A stretch of DNA of 37,674 bases from an uncultured Ruminococcus sp. (GTDB taxonomy: Bacteria; Bacillota; Clostridia; Oscillospirales; Ruminococcaceae): the NCBI RefSeq assembly GCF_902762735.1, contig NZ_CACWPP010000081.1:1-37674 (forward strand), read 5' to 3'. Every line of letters begins with the position of its first letter. The stretch's first letter is position 1. A program made the position numbers and the translations under genes. This document shows positions 16,279 through 24,650 of this stretch, piece by piece. The notes under the pieces are model-generated. The model was not told the DNA's origin. It saw nothing but the letters and a program-made list of their open reading frames with translations, and ran no database searches.

Positions 16279-17225
16279 TTTCCAAGCACCTGTTCGGTCC
16301 TTTCCAGCAGTTTAGCCTTGACTTCTTCCAGCGTACCCTGAATTTCGCAGCCTGCCGCACGTATGTGCCCGCCGCCGCCAAAATAATTGCAGAACGCTGA
16401 TGCGTCCATCTCGTCAGTGGTCCTCACCGAGATCTTGAATACATTCTCATGTCTCTGCTTGACAGTAATGCCTATCACCACACCCTCAGCCGAAAGCGGT
16501 ATCGAAGCCAGCCCGTCAAACTCAGCCGCATCTACCCCGCAGCTCTCCATAAGCTCGGTGGTTATGCATATCATCGCACACCTGTCATTCAGGTGATATT
16601 CCATCTTCCCTGTGACTATCTGCTCTATCTTTATCCGACCCTTGCTCTTCACATCGAACATCTTCCTGTTGACGTTGGCAAAGTCGATGTCATACGCCAT
16701 CAGTTCTGCCGCCGCAATATGCGTGTCGGGTCGGGTGTTCTCATACTTGAAACAGCCCGTATCGGTAGCGATGCCCGTGTACAGGCACTTTGCGGTGATG
16801 TCGCTTATCTTCCGCCCCGATGCCTTGAATATTTTGTAGAGTATGTGTGCCGCCGCCGCAGTGTCGCCCTCAACATGTGACAGCTTTGCAAAGCGCTTGT
16901 TCGAGAAATGATGGTCTATGCAGAGATCCACCACTCCCTTTTCCTGATAAGCTGCCAGACCGCTGCCCATCAGCGTAGGGTCAGCCACGTCCACCGCTAT
17001 GACGTACTCAGGCTCAAACTCCTGCTGATAGTAGTCCGCATACATAAAATCATACCTGTCGGGAAAGCCGTCAGAATTGACAACATTTGCCATTTTGCCC
17101 ATATCGCGCAGAAAATAACACAGCCCGAAGCCGCTGCCCAGCGTGTCGCCGTCAGGGCTTTTGTGTGTGATTATGAGAAACTTGTCATGCGACTCAAAAA
17201 TATCAATGATCTCGCTGTATTCCAT
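16275..17225 (-). CDS. nrnA: DHH-family oligoribonuclease / pAp phosphatase
   Basis: A 316-residue NrnA-type enzyme that degrades short RNA ends and dephosphorylates 3'-phosphoadenosine 5'-phosphate. Metal-site residues are visible: HKSPDGD (His21, Asp25, Asp27), VDVADP (Asp79), DHH at 104-106. The DHHA1 domain ends with GGGHIRAAGC from about residue 284. The ribosome binding site is AAAGGGATC before ATG 17225. It sits between rbfA and truB as in many Firmicutes, but with 644 bases of repeat-bearing DNA separating it from rbfA. Confidence 0.93.
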   Translation of the reverse strand: MEYSEIIDIFESHDKFLIITHKSPDGDTLGSGFGLCYFLRDMGKMANVVNSDGFPDRYDFMYADYYQQEFEPEYVIAVDVADPTLMGSGLAAYQEKGVVDLCIDHHFSNKRFAKLSHVEGDTAAAAHILYKIFKASGRKISDITAKCLYTGIATDTGCFKYENTRPDTHIAAAELMAYDIDFANVNRKMFDVKSKGRIKIEQIVTGKMEYHLNDRCAMICITTELMESCGVDAAEFDGLASIPLSAEGVVIGITVKQRHENVFKISVRTTDEMDASAFCNYFGGGGHIRAAGCEIQGTLEEVKAKLLERTEQVLGK

Positions 17226-17466
17226 CTATGATCCCTTTCTATAAGACCCACGCAGACGCTTACCGCCTGCTGAAACAACATGCCCGATAAAGCTGACAGG
17301 CTCTGCCCCGCCGCGCGAAGCATGCCCGCCTGTTTTATGGATAGTTCCCGACAATTCGCAAAAATTTACGCTCTCACCATCAATACGCCGCACATTGTCC
17401 ATGCACAACAGCTGAGAGCATCTTTTCAGGGTCAGCCCCCGACGTGTCCGAAGCCTTTTATAGTAA
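17226..17466. other. Intergenic stretch with no recognised feature
   Basis: Between nrnA and element C. I found no start with a ribosome binding site, promoter or convincing terminator. A minus-strand open frame reaching into element C exists, but its first codons come from the element end. Confidence 0.5.
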
Positions 17467-17476
17467 TTATATATTA

Positions 17477-17596
17477 TGACTATCCCTTTAGCACACCACT
17501 GCAAAATACCTTTATCAATGAGGAAAAACTGAGTTGATGTTATCTTTCCCCCGCCGCAGGCGGGGGAAAGATTGGTGTATCAGCGGGATGATCACA
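17477..17596 (+). mobile_element. Small inverted-repeat element with 10 bp target duplication, copy C
   Basis: A 120 bp element with left end TGACTATCCCTTTAGCACACC (here TGACTATCCC..GCACACC) and right end GGTGTATCAGCGGG..ATCACA. It is flanked by TTATATATTA at 17467-17476 and 17597-17606. The hairpin at 17541-17571 has perfect 14-base arms and a GCA loop. The interior (CTGCAAAATACCTTTATCAATG) is shared with copy A except for single changes; only the first and last ten bases are cited as markers. It sits inside the rbfA-nrnA gap of the core operon. Confidence 0.78.
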
Positions 17597-17606
17597 TTAT
17601 ATATTA

Positions 17607-17762
17607 TGACTATCCATTCAGCACACCGACTGAAAATGCGGTAAACACAAGATATACGCAAACCGCCTCAGATCCTGTAAGACTGCTGTTATCGTGTTGT
17701 GCCGATGGACCGCCCGCAGATACTGCGCCCGGCATTTACTGTGTCGAATGCACATATCTGAA
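17607..17762 (+). mobile_element. Degenerate copy of the same element (C2), directly after copy C
   Basis: A second left end TGACTATCC(A)TTCAGCACACC begins immediately after the right target repeat of copy C, followed by GAAAATGCGGTRAAC as in copy B (CTAAAAATGCGGTGAAC). The right end is not recognisable, but AATTATATAT at 17762-17771 resembles the left flank. Either an old element was hit by copy C or two insertions share one target. Bases 17772-17869 hold nothing further. Confidence 0.45.
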
Positions 17763-17869
17763 ATTATATATCGTTCACTATAACTGCCCAGCCCGCAGTC
17801 ATCGCACAGCCCTCACAGCCAAACCGCCATAAGCGCACCGCGCAAGTCCTCAGCCAGACCCGCCGACCG

Positions 17870-18268
17870 TCAGCCCTCGCCGTTATCCTCGTCAAGCTCG
17901 TCCTCAGCTTCATCAGCCGTATCTTTGACCAGCTCTCTGAGTTTTTTAGTGATAGCCGCCGAATGCTCGATAGAGTCATCAGCGACAAATTTCAGCTCAG
18001 GGCATTTTTTCAGCCCCAGCACATTAGAGATCTCCCTTTTGAGATACCCCGTAGCCGACTCAAAGCCTTTTACAGCTTTCTTAGCTTCCTCAATACCTTT
18101 AAAGCTCGAAATATAGACCCTGCAAAAAGACCCGTCCCTAGCCACATCGCAGCGCACCACTGTCAGGAACTCGCCGCCGTTTATTCTGGGGTCTTTCAGG
18201 TCTGCCATTTTACCGGATATTATCCGTCTTATATCTTCGGACATACGTCCTGCCTTGTGTGATGCCAT
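17870..18268 (-). CDS. rbfA: 30S ribosome-binding factor A
   Basis: A 132-residue KH-fold protein that matures the 30S subunit and the 5' end of 16S rRNA. Family features are RMSEDIRRIISGKMADLKDPR at the start, VRCDVARDGSFCRVYIS in the middle and LKKCPELKFVADDSIEHS toward the end. An acidic tail (DEAEDELDEDNGEG) follows. The start is ATG 18268 with AGGAG six bases upstream; the open frame extends 12 codons further without signals. Confidence 0.94.
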   Translation of the reverse strand: MASHKAGRMSEDIRRIISGKMADLKDPRINGGEFLTVVRCDVARDGSFCRVYISSFKGIEEAKKAVKGFESATGYLKREISNVLGLKKCPELKFVADDSIEHSAAITKKLRELVKDTADEAEDELDEDNGEG

Positions 18269-18441
18269 TTGAACTCCTATCTTTAATGTGGGACGAAGCC
18301 CCATGCCCCTGTGCTGTGCGCTGATGCGCTCTCAGTCAGGCATTAAGGCTTTGCCGTACCCACGTTATTCTGTTTTATCTTATTTTTGGGGAGCGCCGCG
18401 AAGCCACGCCGACACAGTCGCGTGCGCCGCTTGTAGGCTTT

Positions 18442-18612
18442 CGCTTTGTTCGCCCAAACGGATAGCGCATATCGTTGCTTTGCCGTTCCCCGATGCGAGA
18501 GGCTCTGCCCCTCGCGCTCCCCGCAAGCCTGCTGGCGCGAGGCTTGACCGCGCGCTTTGACTCGGCACTGCTTTGTGTGCTTACTCGGCTCTGTTGGCGG
18601 CACAGCATTCTC
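18442..18612. repeat. Long intergenic repeat with central hairpin, copy 2 (family R1)
   Basis: The second copy of the repeat at 333-510. It shares CTTTGTTCGCCC, GCTTTGCCGTTCCCCGATGC, CTCTGCCCCTCGCGCTCCCC, GTTGGCGGCAC and ATTCTCCAATGCATG. In place of the copy-1 palindrome it has CAAGCCT / AGGCTTG arms around nine bases (18524-18546). It lies in the 458-base gap between infB and rbfA. Bases 18269-18441 show no separate feature. Confidence 0.7.
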
Positions 18613-18626
18613 CAATGCATGCCAAC

Positions 18627-18727
18627 TAATTATGCATTATGCATTATGAATTATGAATTAATAAGCGGCACGTCATTCTCCAATGCATGCCAATAATTAT
18701 GAATTATGCATTATGAATTATGAATTT
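18627..18727. repeat. ATTATG(A/C) heptad repeats, two runs, next to the infB stop
   Basis: Runs at about 18627-18661 and 18694-18727, each preceded by ATTCTCCAATGCATGCCAA. The second run abuts the infB TAA, just as the run at 568-601 abuts the adaptor-gene TAA. Confidence 0.85.
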
Positions 18728-21420
18728 TATTCGCGGTATTCTTCCATCACATAGCCCTCAAAGATGTCGCCTTCCTTGATGTCGGAGAACTTCTCTAAAG
18801 TGATACCGCACTCAAAGCCCTCGCTTACATCCTTTGCATCGTCCTTGAATCGCTTCAATGAACTCATCTTGTCGTCAGCTATGATTATGCCGTCACGTAC
18901 TACTCTTATAAGGTCGTTCCTGCCTATCTTGCCGTTAAGTACATAACAGCCCGCAACTGTGCCGACAGAACTGATCTTGTATACCTGCCTTACCTCAACA
19001 CGCGCTGTCTCTACCTCGCGGAACTTAGGTGCAAGCATGCCCTTCATAGCATCGGTTATCTCTTCTATCGCATCGTAGATTATGCGGTACAGCCTGATGT
19101 CAACACCGTCCTGCTCAGCATTTGCCTTCGCAACAGGGTCTGGTCTTACATTAAAGCCTACGATTATCGCGTTAGATGCGTTCGCCAGCATTACATCGCT
19201 CTCGTTTACCGCACCAACTGCGCCGTGTATAACTCTTACTCTTACCTCTTCGTTCGAGATCTTCTCCAGCGACTGCTTTACAGCTTCCACAGAACCCTGA
19301 ACATCTGCCTTTACGATGATAGGCAGTTCCTTCATCTCGCCTTCGGAGATCTGTGAGAACAGATTGTCCAGCGTTACCTTCTGGAACTTCCTGAACTCGT
19401 CTTCCTTAGCCTCGTGCTTACGCTGTTCTACCAGTTCTCTTGCCAGCTTCTCGTCCTCTACCGCGTTGAAAGTCTCGCCCGCAGTAGGCACTTCGCCCAG
19501 ACCTGTTATCTCCACAGGTGTCGAAGAACCTGCTTCGCTGATGGGTCTGCCCCTGAAATCTGTCATAGTCCTTATCCTGCCGACAGATGTGCCTGCAATA
19601 ATGACATCGCCCGAATGCAGTGTACCGTTCTGTACCAGCAGTGTAGCCACAGGACCCTTGCCCTTGTCAAGCCTTGCCTCGATAACAGCACCCTTAGCCA
19701 GCCTGTGAGGATTAGCTTTCAGTTCCTTTACCTCAGCAACCAGCAGTACGTTTTCAAGCAGTTCATCAATGCCCATGCCCGTCTTTGCAGATACAGGCAC
19801 CGCGATAACATCGCCGCCCCACTCTTCTACTACCAGTTCATGTTCGGTCAGCTGCTGCTTTACTCTGTCAGGGTCAGCGCCCTCTTTATCCATCTTGTTT
19901 ATCGCAACTATCACCGATACGCCTGCCGCCTTAGCGTGGTTTATCGACTCAACTGTCTGCGGCATGATACCGTCGTCAGCCGCAACGACCAGTATGGCAA
20001 TATCGGTTATGTTCGCACCTCTCGCTCTCATCGAAGTAAATGCCTCGTGACCTGGAGTGTCCAAGAAAGTTATCTTCTGTCCGTTGCACTTTACCTGATA
20101 TGCACCGATATGCTGTGTGATGCCGCCTGCTTCACCCTCTGCAACGTTCGCATTTCTTATCCTGTCCAGTATGGAAGTCTTACCGTGATCGACATGACCC
20201 ATTACGACTACAACAGGGCAACGCTCTTCCAGATCCTCAGGCGCATCTGCTTCGTCCTCGATAAGTCTTTCCTCGATGGTGACGTGTACTTCCTTCTCGA
20301 CCTTTGCGCCCAGTTCCTCAGCCACCAGTGATGCGGTATCAAAGTCCACCACTTCATTGATAGATGCGAACACGCCCAGACCCATCAGCTTCTTGATGAC
20401 TTCGGTAGCAGTAACTTTCAGCCTGCTTGCCAGTTCGCTGACAACTATCTCTTCGGGTATCATTACCTTTAGCTGCTGCTTTCTCGCCTTTTCAAGAGCC
20501 ATTCTGTTCAGCTTATCCTGCTCGGTCTCCTTCTTGTGCGAGTGCTGCTGCTTCTTGTACTGCTGCGACTTCTGGGTTATCTTCTGCTTCTTGCGGAAGT
20601 TGTCGTTCTTGTTGCCCTGCTTGCTGGTAGCCATGTTGTCGTACTTTTCGTTGTACTTGTCCAGCTCGATGTAGCTTCCGCGTGTGTCAACAGTTCTTCT
20701 CGAAGAATTCTGCCTGTCATCACTGCTCTCCGAAACGGTGTAGCCCTTGTCATCGCTGCCCCCGAACGAACTGCTGCCGCCCAGCTGCATCTTGACACCA
20801 TGCTCCTGCTTCTTGGCTTCCTTCTTCTCTTTCTTCTTGTCCTGCTTCTTCTCAGCAGACTTCTTTTCCTCAAATTTAGGCTCGAACTTCTTGTCCTCAG
20901 CCTTGACTTCTGCCTTCGGCTTTTCCTCAGCCTTGACCTCTGCCTTAGGCTTCTCCTCAGCCTTAGCCTCAACCTTCGGCTTCTCCTCAGCCTTGACCTC
21001 TGCCTTTGGCTTCTCCTCAGCCTTGACTTCTGCCTTAGGCTTCTCCTCAGCCTTAGCCTCCGCCTTAGGCTTCTCCTCAGCCTTGACCTCCGCCTTAGGC
21101 TTCTCTTCAGCCTTAGCCTCTGCCTTAGGCTTCTCCTGAACCTTAGCCGCTGCCTTCGGCTTCTCCTCAGCCTTAGGCTTGCTTTCAGCCGCAGGCTTTA
21201 CATTGTTGGCGAAATACTCATCAAAGTTTTCCACCTGAGTGTTCTGAGTAAAATACTCAAACACGTAATTCACTTCATCAACGTCCAGTGAAGCCTGATT
21301 TTTCCTGACAACGCTGTCGCGCTTCTCCAGGCACTTTATAATATCATCATTTGTCAGTTCAAGGTTCTTCGCCAGAACATTGAGCTTTATCTTCTTAGTA
21401 GTTTTCGCACTCACAGGCAT
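18727..21420 (-). CDS. infB: Translation initiation factor IF-2
   Basis: An 897-residue GTPase that brings initiator tRNA to the 30S subunit. The N-terminal IF-2N-like segment ([18 protein letters not shown]) is followed at 81-180 by ten decapeptides of the type [10 protein letters not shown], then a Lys/Gln-rich linker. The G domain starts near 400: G1 GHVDHGKT, G3 DTPGHEAF, G4 NKMD and SAK. Domains II-IV follow to the end at [16 protein letters not shown] precedes ATG 21420. The gene lies in its usual place between ylxQ and rbfA, but both junctions are widened by repeats. Confidence 0.97.
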   Translation of the reverse strand: MPVSAKTTKKIKLNVLAKNLELTNDDIIKCLEKRDSVVRKNQASLDVDEVNYVFEYFTQNTQVENFDEYFANNVKPAAESKPKAEEKPKAAAKVQEKPKAEAKAEEKPKAEVKAEEKPKAEAKAEEKPKAEVKAEEKPKAEVKAEEKPKVEAKAEEKPKAEVKAEEKPKAEVKAEDKKFEPKFEEKKSAEKKQDKKKEKKEAKKQEHGVKMQLGGSSSFGGSDDKGYTVSESSDDRQNSSRRTVDTRGSYIELDKYNEKYDNMATSKQGNKNDNFRKKQKITQKSQQYKKQQHSHKKETEQDKLNRMALEKARKQQLKVMIPEEIVVSELASRLKVTATEVIKKLMGLGVFASINEVVDFDTASLVAEELGAKVEKEVHVTIEERLIEDEADAPEDLEERCPVVVVMGHVDHGKTSILDRIRNANVAEGEAGGITQHIGAYQVKCNGQKITFLDTPGHEAFTSMRARGANITDIAILVVAADDGIMPQTVESINHAKAAGVSVIVAINKMDKEGADPDRVKQQLTEHELVVEEWGGDVIAVPVSAKTGMGIDELLENVLLVAEVKELKANPHRLAKGAVIEARLDKGKGPVATLLVQNGTLHSGDVIIAGTSVGRIRTMTDFRGRPISEAGSSTPVEITGLGEVPTAGETFNAVEDEKLARELVEQRKHEAKEDEFRKFQKVTLDNLFSQISEGEMKELPIIVKADVQGSVEAVKQSLEKISNEEVRVRVIHGAVGAVNESDVMLANASNAIIVGFNVRPDPVAKANAEQDGVDIRLYRIIYDAIEEITDAMKGMLAPKFREVETARVEVRQVYKISSVGTVAGCYVLNGKIGRNDLIRVVRDGIIIADDKMSSLKRFKDDAKDVSEGFECGITLEKFSDIKEGDIFEGYVMEEYRE
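20881..21180 (-). repeat. In-gene 30 bp tandem repeat in infB
   Basis: Ten in-frame 30 bp units encode residues 81-180 of IF-2 (consensus [10 protein letters not shown], with E/V and A/V alternations). The register is exact across the block. Length change by slippage would keep the frame. The linker is charged and helical or extended. Confidence 0.9.
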
Positions 21421-21633
21421 GATCCTCCTTATCTTGAACGGGCAGCGCAGCCCTGCACCATCACGCCGACAGCTTTTCGCGTCAGCGCAGCGACATCAGC
21501 AGACTTTTTCTTCTCCGCGCACACCCTCTGAGGTCAGCCGCGCACCGCACTGTACTGCACCGCGCCGCCCCTCTTTTTCATTCCCCCGCCGCATATCATC
21601 ACAGCGGGTCGATCTTTTCTAAACTTCGTTCTC

Positions 21634-21723
21634 GGCTATCCCTTCCGCCCACCACACATCAGCGCGGTGTCAGCCGTTCTCCTGTTACGCATATCGTTCG
21701 TTTGGTGAACCAAAGGGATAGCC
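21634..21723. repeat. Degenerate inverted-repeat element (copy D)
   Basis: GGCTATCCCTTCCGCCCACC at 21634-21653 and GGTGAACCAAAGGGATAGCC at 21704-21723 are inverse repeats (15 of 20) with the CTATCCCTT..CACC end signature of copies A-C. There is no GC-rich hairpin and no clear target duplication. It occupies part of the 310-base gap between infB and ylxQ, otherwise featureless. Confidence 0.45.
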
Positions 21724-21730
21724 AAGTCCC

Positions 21731-22066
21731 TTACAGGTCAAATTCTTCCCTGTCAATGGCTATCTCGTCCAGCCCTTTGATGCAGGACTTAGCGAACCCC
21801 GCATCAGTCATAGCCAGCACACCCGTCCGCTTGCCGATGCCCAGCGCTATCTCGTCCATCGTCAGACCCAGCGCGTACAGCTTTGCATCATACTTCGCAC
21901 AAGTGTACCTTACCTCTTTCATCGACTTCTCCGAAAGGTCGCTCGCCACGAACACCGCCCGCGCATTTCCCAGCGCACAAGCGTCCTTTACCATGTCCAT
22001 GCCCATCACGAGCTTTCCCGCCTTGCGGCACATCGAGATAAGTCCCGTCTTGTTCTTGTCACTCAC
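21731..22066 (-). CDS. ylxQ: L7Ae-family K-turn RNA-binding protein YlxQ
   Basis: A 111-residue L7Ae/L30e/S12e-fold protein. LISMCRKAGKLVMGMDMVKDA is the N-terminal RNA-contact region and FVASDLSEKSMKE the next signature. Such proteins bind kink-turns; the cellular target of YlxQ is not settled. The start is GTG 22066, overlapping the rnpM stop by eight bases, with GGGAG upstream inside rnpM. Confidence 0.88.
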   Translation of the reverse strand: MSDKNKTGLISMCRKAGKLVMGMDMVKDACALGNARAVFVASDLSEKSMKEVRYTCAKYDAKLYALGLTMDEIALGIGKRTGVLAMTDAGFAKSCIKGLDEIAIDREEFDL

Positions 22067-22334
22067 CGCCGTTCAGCTCCCTTTCCATCATGTCGTATAT
22101 CTCATCATCTATCCTGCATGCGAAGCTCTTTTCAAGCCGCCTTGCTTTCCTCGCCTTTTTGAGACACTCCGCATCTGCACATATATATGCGCCTCTGCCC
22201 GCTTTCTTGCCTGTCAGGTCAAGGCTTATCCCGCCCTCTTTCGAGCGCACCACCCTGACCAGTTCTTTCTTAGGCTTCATCTCCGAGCAGCCCAGACACA
22301 TTCTCATCGGTATCTTCTTCGGCTTTACAGGCAT
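22059..22334 (-). CDS. rnpM: YlxR/RnpM RNA-binding protein
   Basis: A 91-residue protein of the YlxR family, reported to bind RNase P RNA and modulate its activity in Bacillus. IPMRMCLGCSEMKPKKELVRV is the N-terminal signature and GRGAYIC the second. I start at ATG 22334, one base after the nusA TGA, with GAGG nine bases upstream; the open frame extends into nusA without another signal. Confidence 0.9.
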   Translation of the reverse strand: MPVKPKKIPMRMCLGCSEMKPKKELVRVVRSKEGGISLDLTGKKAGRGAYICADAECLKKARKARRLEKSFACRIDDEIYDMMERELNGGE

Positions 22335-22335
22335 A

Positions 22336-23454
22336 TCACTCAGCCTCGTCCTCAGCCGCTTCTTCGGGCGCATTCTCAGGAACTATGTCGATCTTGTAGC
22401 CCGTCAGACCTGCCGCCAGCTTCGCATTCTGTCCCTTGTTGCCTATCGCCAGCGAGAACTGATTGTTCGGCACTACCACGCGGCACTTCTTGATAACTCT
22501 CTCGAACTCCTTCTCCTCGCCCTTATGCTCTATCCTTATCTCAGGCTCCAGCAGTTCGACTTTCAGCACCTCAGCAGGTGCCAGCGCCTTCGCGATGAAC
22601 TTTTCTTCGTCCTCTACCCAGTTTATAACGTCTATCTTCTCGCCCTTCAGCTCCTGACATACAGCCGTTATCCTCGACTTCTTAGGACCGATGCATGCGC
22701 CCACCGCATCAACGTTCGGGTCTTTCGACCATACCGCTATCTTGCTTCTCACGCCCTCAGTACGCGATATAGCCTTTACCTCAACAGTGCCGTCAGCTAT
22801 CTCGGGAACTTCCAGCTCAAACAGTCTCTTTACCAGATCCTTGTGTGTTCTTGACAGCTTCACAACAGGCTGTCTCTTCTCGCTGTCACCCAGACTCACG
22901 ATGTACACCTTGATCTTGTCGCCCTCTTTCAGCACCTCACCGGGTATCTGCTCGTTGCGGTAGAAATAATGCTCGTTCTTGTCGATGGTGATTATCGCGT
23001 TGCCCGTCGCAGGCTCTACTTTCTGTACAGTAGCAGTGACTATCTCGTGTTCCTTGTCCTTGTACTGCTCTATCAGCTTGTTCCTCTCAAAGTCCTTTAT
23101 GTCGTGCTTTATCGACTGCTTTGCGAACTGCGCCGCAACTCTGCCTATCTTCGCAGGGTTCACAGGTATCTCAACAAAGTCGCCCACCTTTATGTCAGGG
23201 TCATAAGTCTTCGCCTCACCGATGTATATCTCGTTCTCAGGCTCATCAACGAACATTACCTTCATAACTTCCTTGAGGATATACATTTCCAGCTTGCCTG
23301 TGGCAGGGTCTATATCGACTCTCACGTTCTCACTGCCTGTTTCCTTCTTTATCGCCTTGATTATCGCTTCTCTGATCTTCTCGATCAGCACTTCCCTGTC
23401 GATCTCGTTCTCGCTGACCAGATCTGCCAGCGCATTAAAAAACTGCTCGTTCAT
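22336..23454 (-). CDS. nusA: Transcription termination/antitermination factor NusA
   Basis: A 372-residue RNA polymerase-binding factor. The N-terminal domain (MNEQFFNALADLVSENEIDR) is followed by an S1 domain near 130-200 (IVTATVQKVEPATGNAIITI) and two KH domains (RSKIAVWSKDPNVDAVGACIG and FSLAIGNKGQNAKLAAGLTG). It ends in an acidic tail. Length fits Gram-positive NusA without the C-terminal repeats of proteobacteria. The start is ATG 23454; AGGAAGGA is about 13 bases upstream, a long spacing. The frame is open for 54 more codons upstream but that part has no NusA similarity. Confidence 0.95.
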   Translation of the reverse strand: MNEQFFNALADLVSENEIDREVLIEKIREAIIKAIKKETGSENVRVDIDPATGKLEMYILKEVMKVMFVDEPENEIYIGEAKTYDPDIKVGDFVEIPVNPAKIGRVAAQFAKQSIKHDIKDFERNKLIEQYKDKEHEIVTATVQKVEPATGNAIITIDKNEHYFYRNEQIPGEVLKEGDKIKVYIVSLGDSEKRQPVVKLSRTHKDLVKRLFELEVPEIADGTVEVKAISRTEGVRSKIAVWSKDPNVDAVGACIGPKKSRITAVCQELKGEKIDVINWVEDEEKFIAKALAPAEVLKVELLEPEIRIEHKGEEKEFERVIKKCRVVVPNNQFSLAIGNKGQNAKLAAGLTGYKIDIVPENAPEEAAEDEAE

Positions 23455-23746
23455 TTTTAATGACCAATCCTTCCTGAAATGTATCTTTCGGGTCGCCCCG
23501 CATGTATCATCTTTATCCGCGCACACAAGAACTTCATGTACGCTCCGTTCGCCGTCATATCGGGCATATTCTCCGCGCCCGCAGGCAAAAGACCTCTCAC
23601 AGCCGTCCGACTTCACAAGCCGCAGTCTCCCCGCCCGCAGGCAGAGGACAGCCTTTCCGAAAAAGCCCCGTTCGCAGTGCCGTTCCGTTCAGCTCCTATC
23701 AGCCGCACACCGTCACTGCCATATAGCAATCCGCCTTAAAATTCAG
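23455..23746. other. Intergenic stretch between nusA and the long hairpin
   Basis: No gene, promoter or repeat of the window's families was recognised here. Its position is odd because rimP and nusA are usually only tens of bases apart. Confidence 0.5.
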
Positions 23747-23799
23747 ACAAAATCCAGTCACAAAATCCATATATCCGAGCTTTTGCGACTGGATTTTGT
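23747..23799 (-). other. Long near-perfect hairpin in the rimP-nusA gap
   Basis: ACAAAATCCAGTCACAAAA (23747-23765) pairs with TTTTGCGACTGGATTTTGT (23781-23799), 18 of 19 bases, around a 15-base loop. AAATTC and GAATTT extend the stem beyond a two-base bulge. No T-run follows in the direction of transcription, so it is not a classical terminator. ACAAAATCCA is also repeated directly inside the left part. Confidence 0.75.
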
Positions 23800-23819
23800 G
23801 AATTTAAATAGTTGGATTG

Positions 23820-23872
23820 AAGCCCCACGATGAACTCGCGCTCACCGTTCTCAACAGCACTTATCAGCCGCA
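23820..23872 (-). pseudogene. Partial duplicate of an internal rimP segment
   Basis: Bases 23820-23853 are identical to 24076-24109 inside rimP (34 of 34), and similarity continues to 23872 with about six changes. In rimP this encodes the ENGEREFIVGL region. The fragment lies about 40 bases past the rimP stop in the same orientation, has no start and is presumably not translated alone. Confidence 0.75.
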
Positions 23873-23913
23873 GCAGCTCCGCCGCCGCATTCCGCAAACA
23901 CAGCCGCTCCGTC

Positions 23914-24465
23914 CTAGTCGAACTTAGCTCCCGCCAGCTCCGACTCTAAGTCGCCGTCATCGAACAGCTTGACAAACGCGCAGTCGCTCAGCTTAAACCG
24001 AACATTCTCCACACCGTCACCGTTCTCGTCCAGTGTCTGGCAGGCTATCACCTTATTCGTATCGTCATATCCGACAAGCCCCACGATGAACTCGCGCTCA
24101 CCGTTCTCATCGGGTCTTATCAGCCGCACCCTCACCGCATCACCGATGCATACTTCAAAGTGTATCGGCTTTCTCAGCTCTCTTCCCAGTCCGGGACTGC
24201 CGCACTCAAATACATAGCTCTGCGCTATCGGGTCCTCTTCGTCAAGTATCTTGTTGAACGGCCTCGTGAAGTTCTCACAGTCCTCCATAGTAACGCCGCC
24301 GTCCTTGTCGATAAGTACCCTCAGATACCACGTAGCGCCCTCTTTCTCGAACCTTACGTCCCACAGGAAAAGCCCCAGCTCGTCAGCCAGCGGCTGTGCC
24401 AGCTCGGTGATCCTCTCGACCGTACTCCTCTTCGGACGTTCTCCGCCGCCCTTGCCTTTACTCAT
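23914..24465 (-). CDS. rimP: Ribosome maturation factor RimP
   Basis: A 183-residue 30S assembly factor. LAQPLADELGLFLWDVRFEKEG in two parts matches the N-terminal domain, LRVLIDKDGGVTMEDCENFTR the second alpha-beta element, and FECGSPGLGRELRKP the signature of the family. The C-terminal SH3-like domain includes GDAVRVRLIRPDENGEREF. A gluey Gly/Lys start (SKGKGGGERPKRS) precedes it. It is the first gene of the nusA-infB cluster and is preceded by a promoter at 24651-24679. Confidence 0.93.
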   Translation of the reverse strand: MSKGKGGGERPKRSTVERITELAQPLADELGLFLWDVRFEKEGATWYLRVLIDKDGGVTMEDCENFTRPFNKILDEEDPIAQSYVFECGSPGLGRELRKPIHFEVCIGDAVRVRLIRPDENGEREFIVGLVGYDDTNKVIACQTLDENGDGVENVRFKLSDCAFVKLFDDGDLESELAGAKFD

Positions 24466-24594
24466 TCTTCTATTTCGCCCCCGTTTTCAGGAAACTTGTC
24501 ATGCCGACCGCCCCGCGCCTTCTCACCGCACAAAGCACCGAAAGAATGCCGCCGTCTTTTTCAGCCGCATGAACTTTTCCGCATAGTGTCTATA

Positions 24595-24631
24595 CAAACA
24601 CAAAAGACCGGAGGTTTTAATTCCAGTCTTT
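24595..24631 (-). terminator. Hairpin with U-rich tail: terminator or rimP leader attenuator
   Basis: On the minus strand AAAGACTGGA pairs with TCCGGTCTTT (one G-U pair) around nine bases, followed by TTTTGTGTTTG. It lies downstream of the PII-like gene but also about 12 bases after the predicted start of the rimP transcript, so it may end the former or attenuate the latter. Confidence 0.65.
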
Positions 24632-24650
24632 CGTCAAGCCTATTGCATAT

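Noticed and set aside
17226-17504. Minus-strand 92-codon frame after element C
   Set aside because: Its first codons come from the element end, which gives the same peptide start (WCAKGIVI) at element B. It has no ribosome binding site.
17541-17571. GC-rich hairpins of elements A-C as intrinsic terminators
   Set aside because: The stems are strong but no T-run follows on either strand, and genes downstream in the core operon would be cut off.
20536-21291. Leu/Ser-rich plus-strand frame opposite the infB repeats
   Set aside because: It is the antisense shadow of the in-frame decapeptide repeats in infB, with no start signal.
23457-23616. 54-codon upstream extension of nusA
   Set aside because: The extension has no NusA similarity; the canonical N-terminus starts at ATG 23454.
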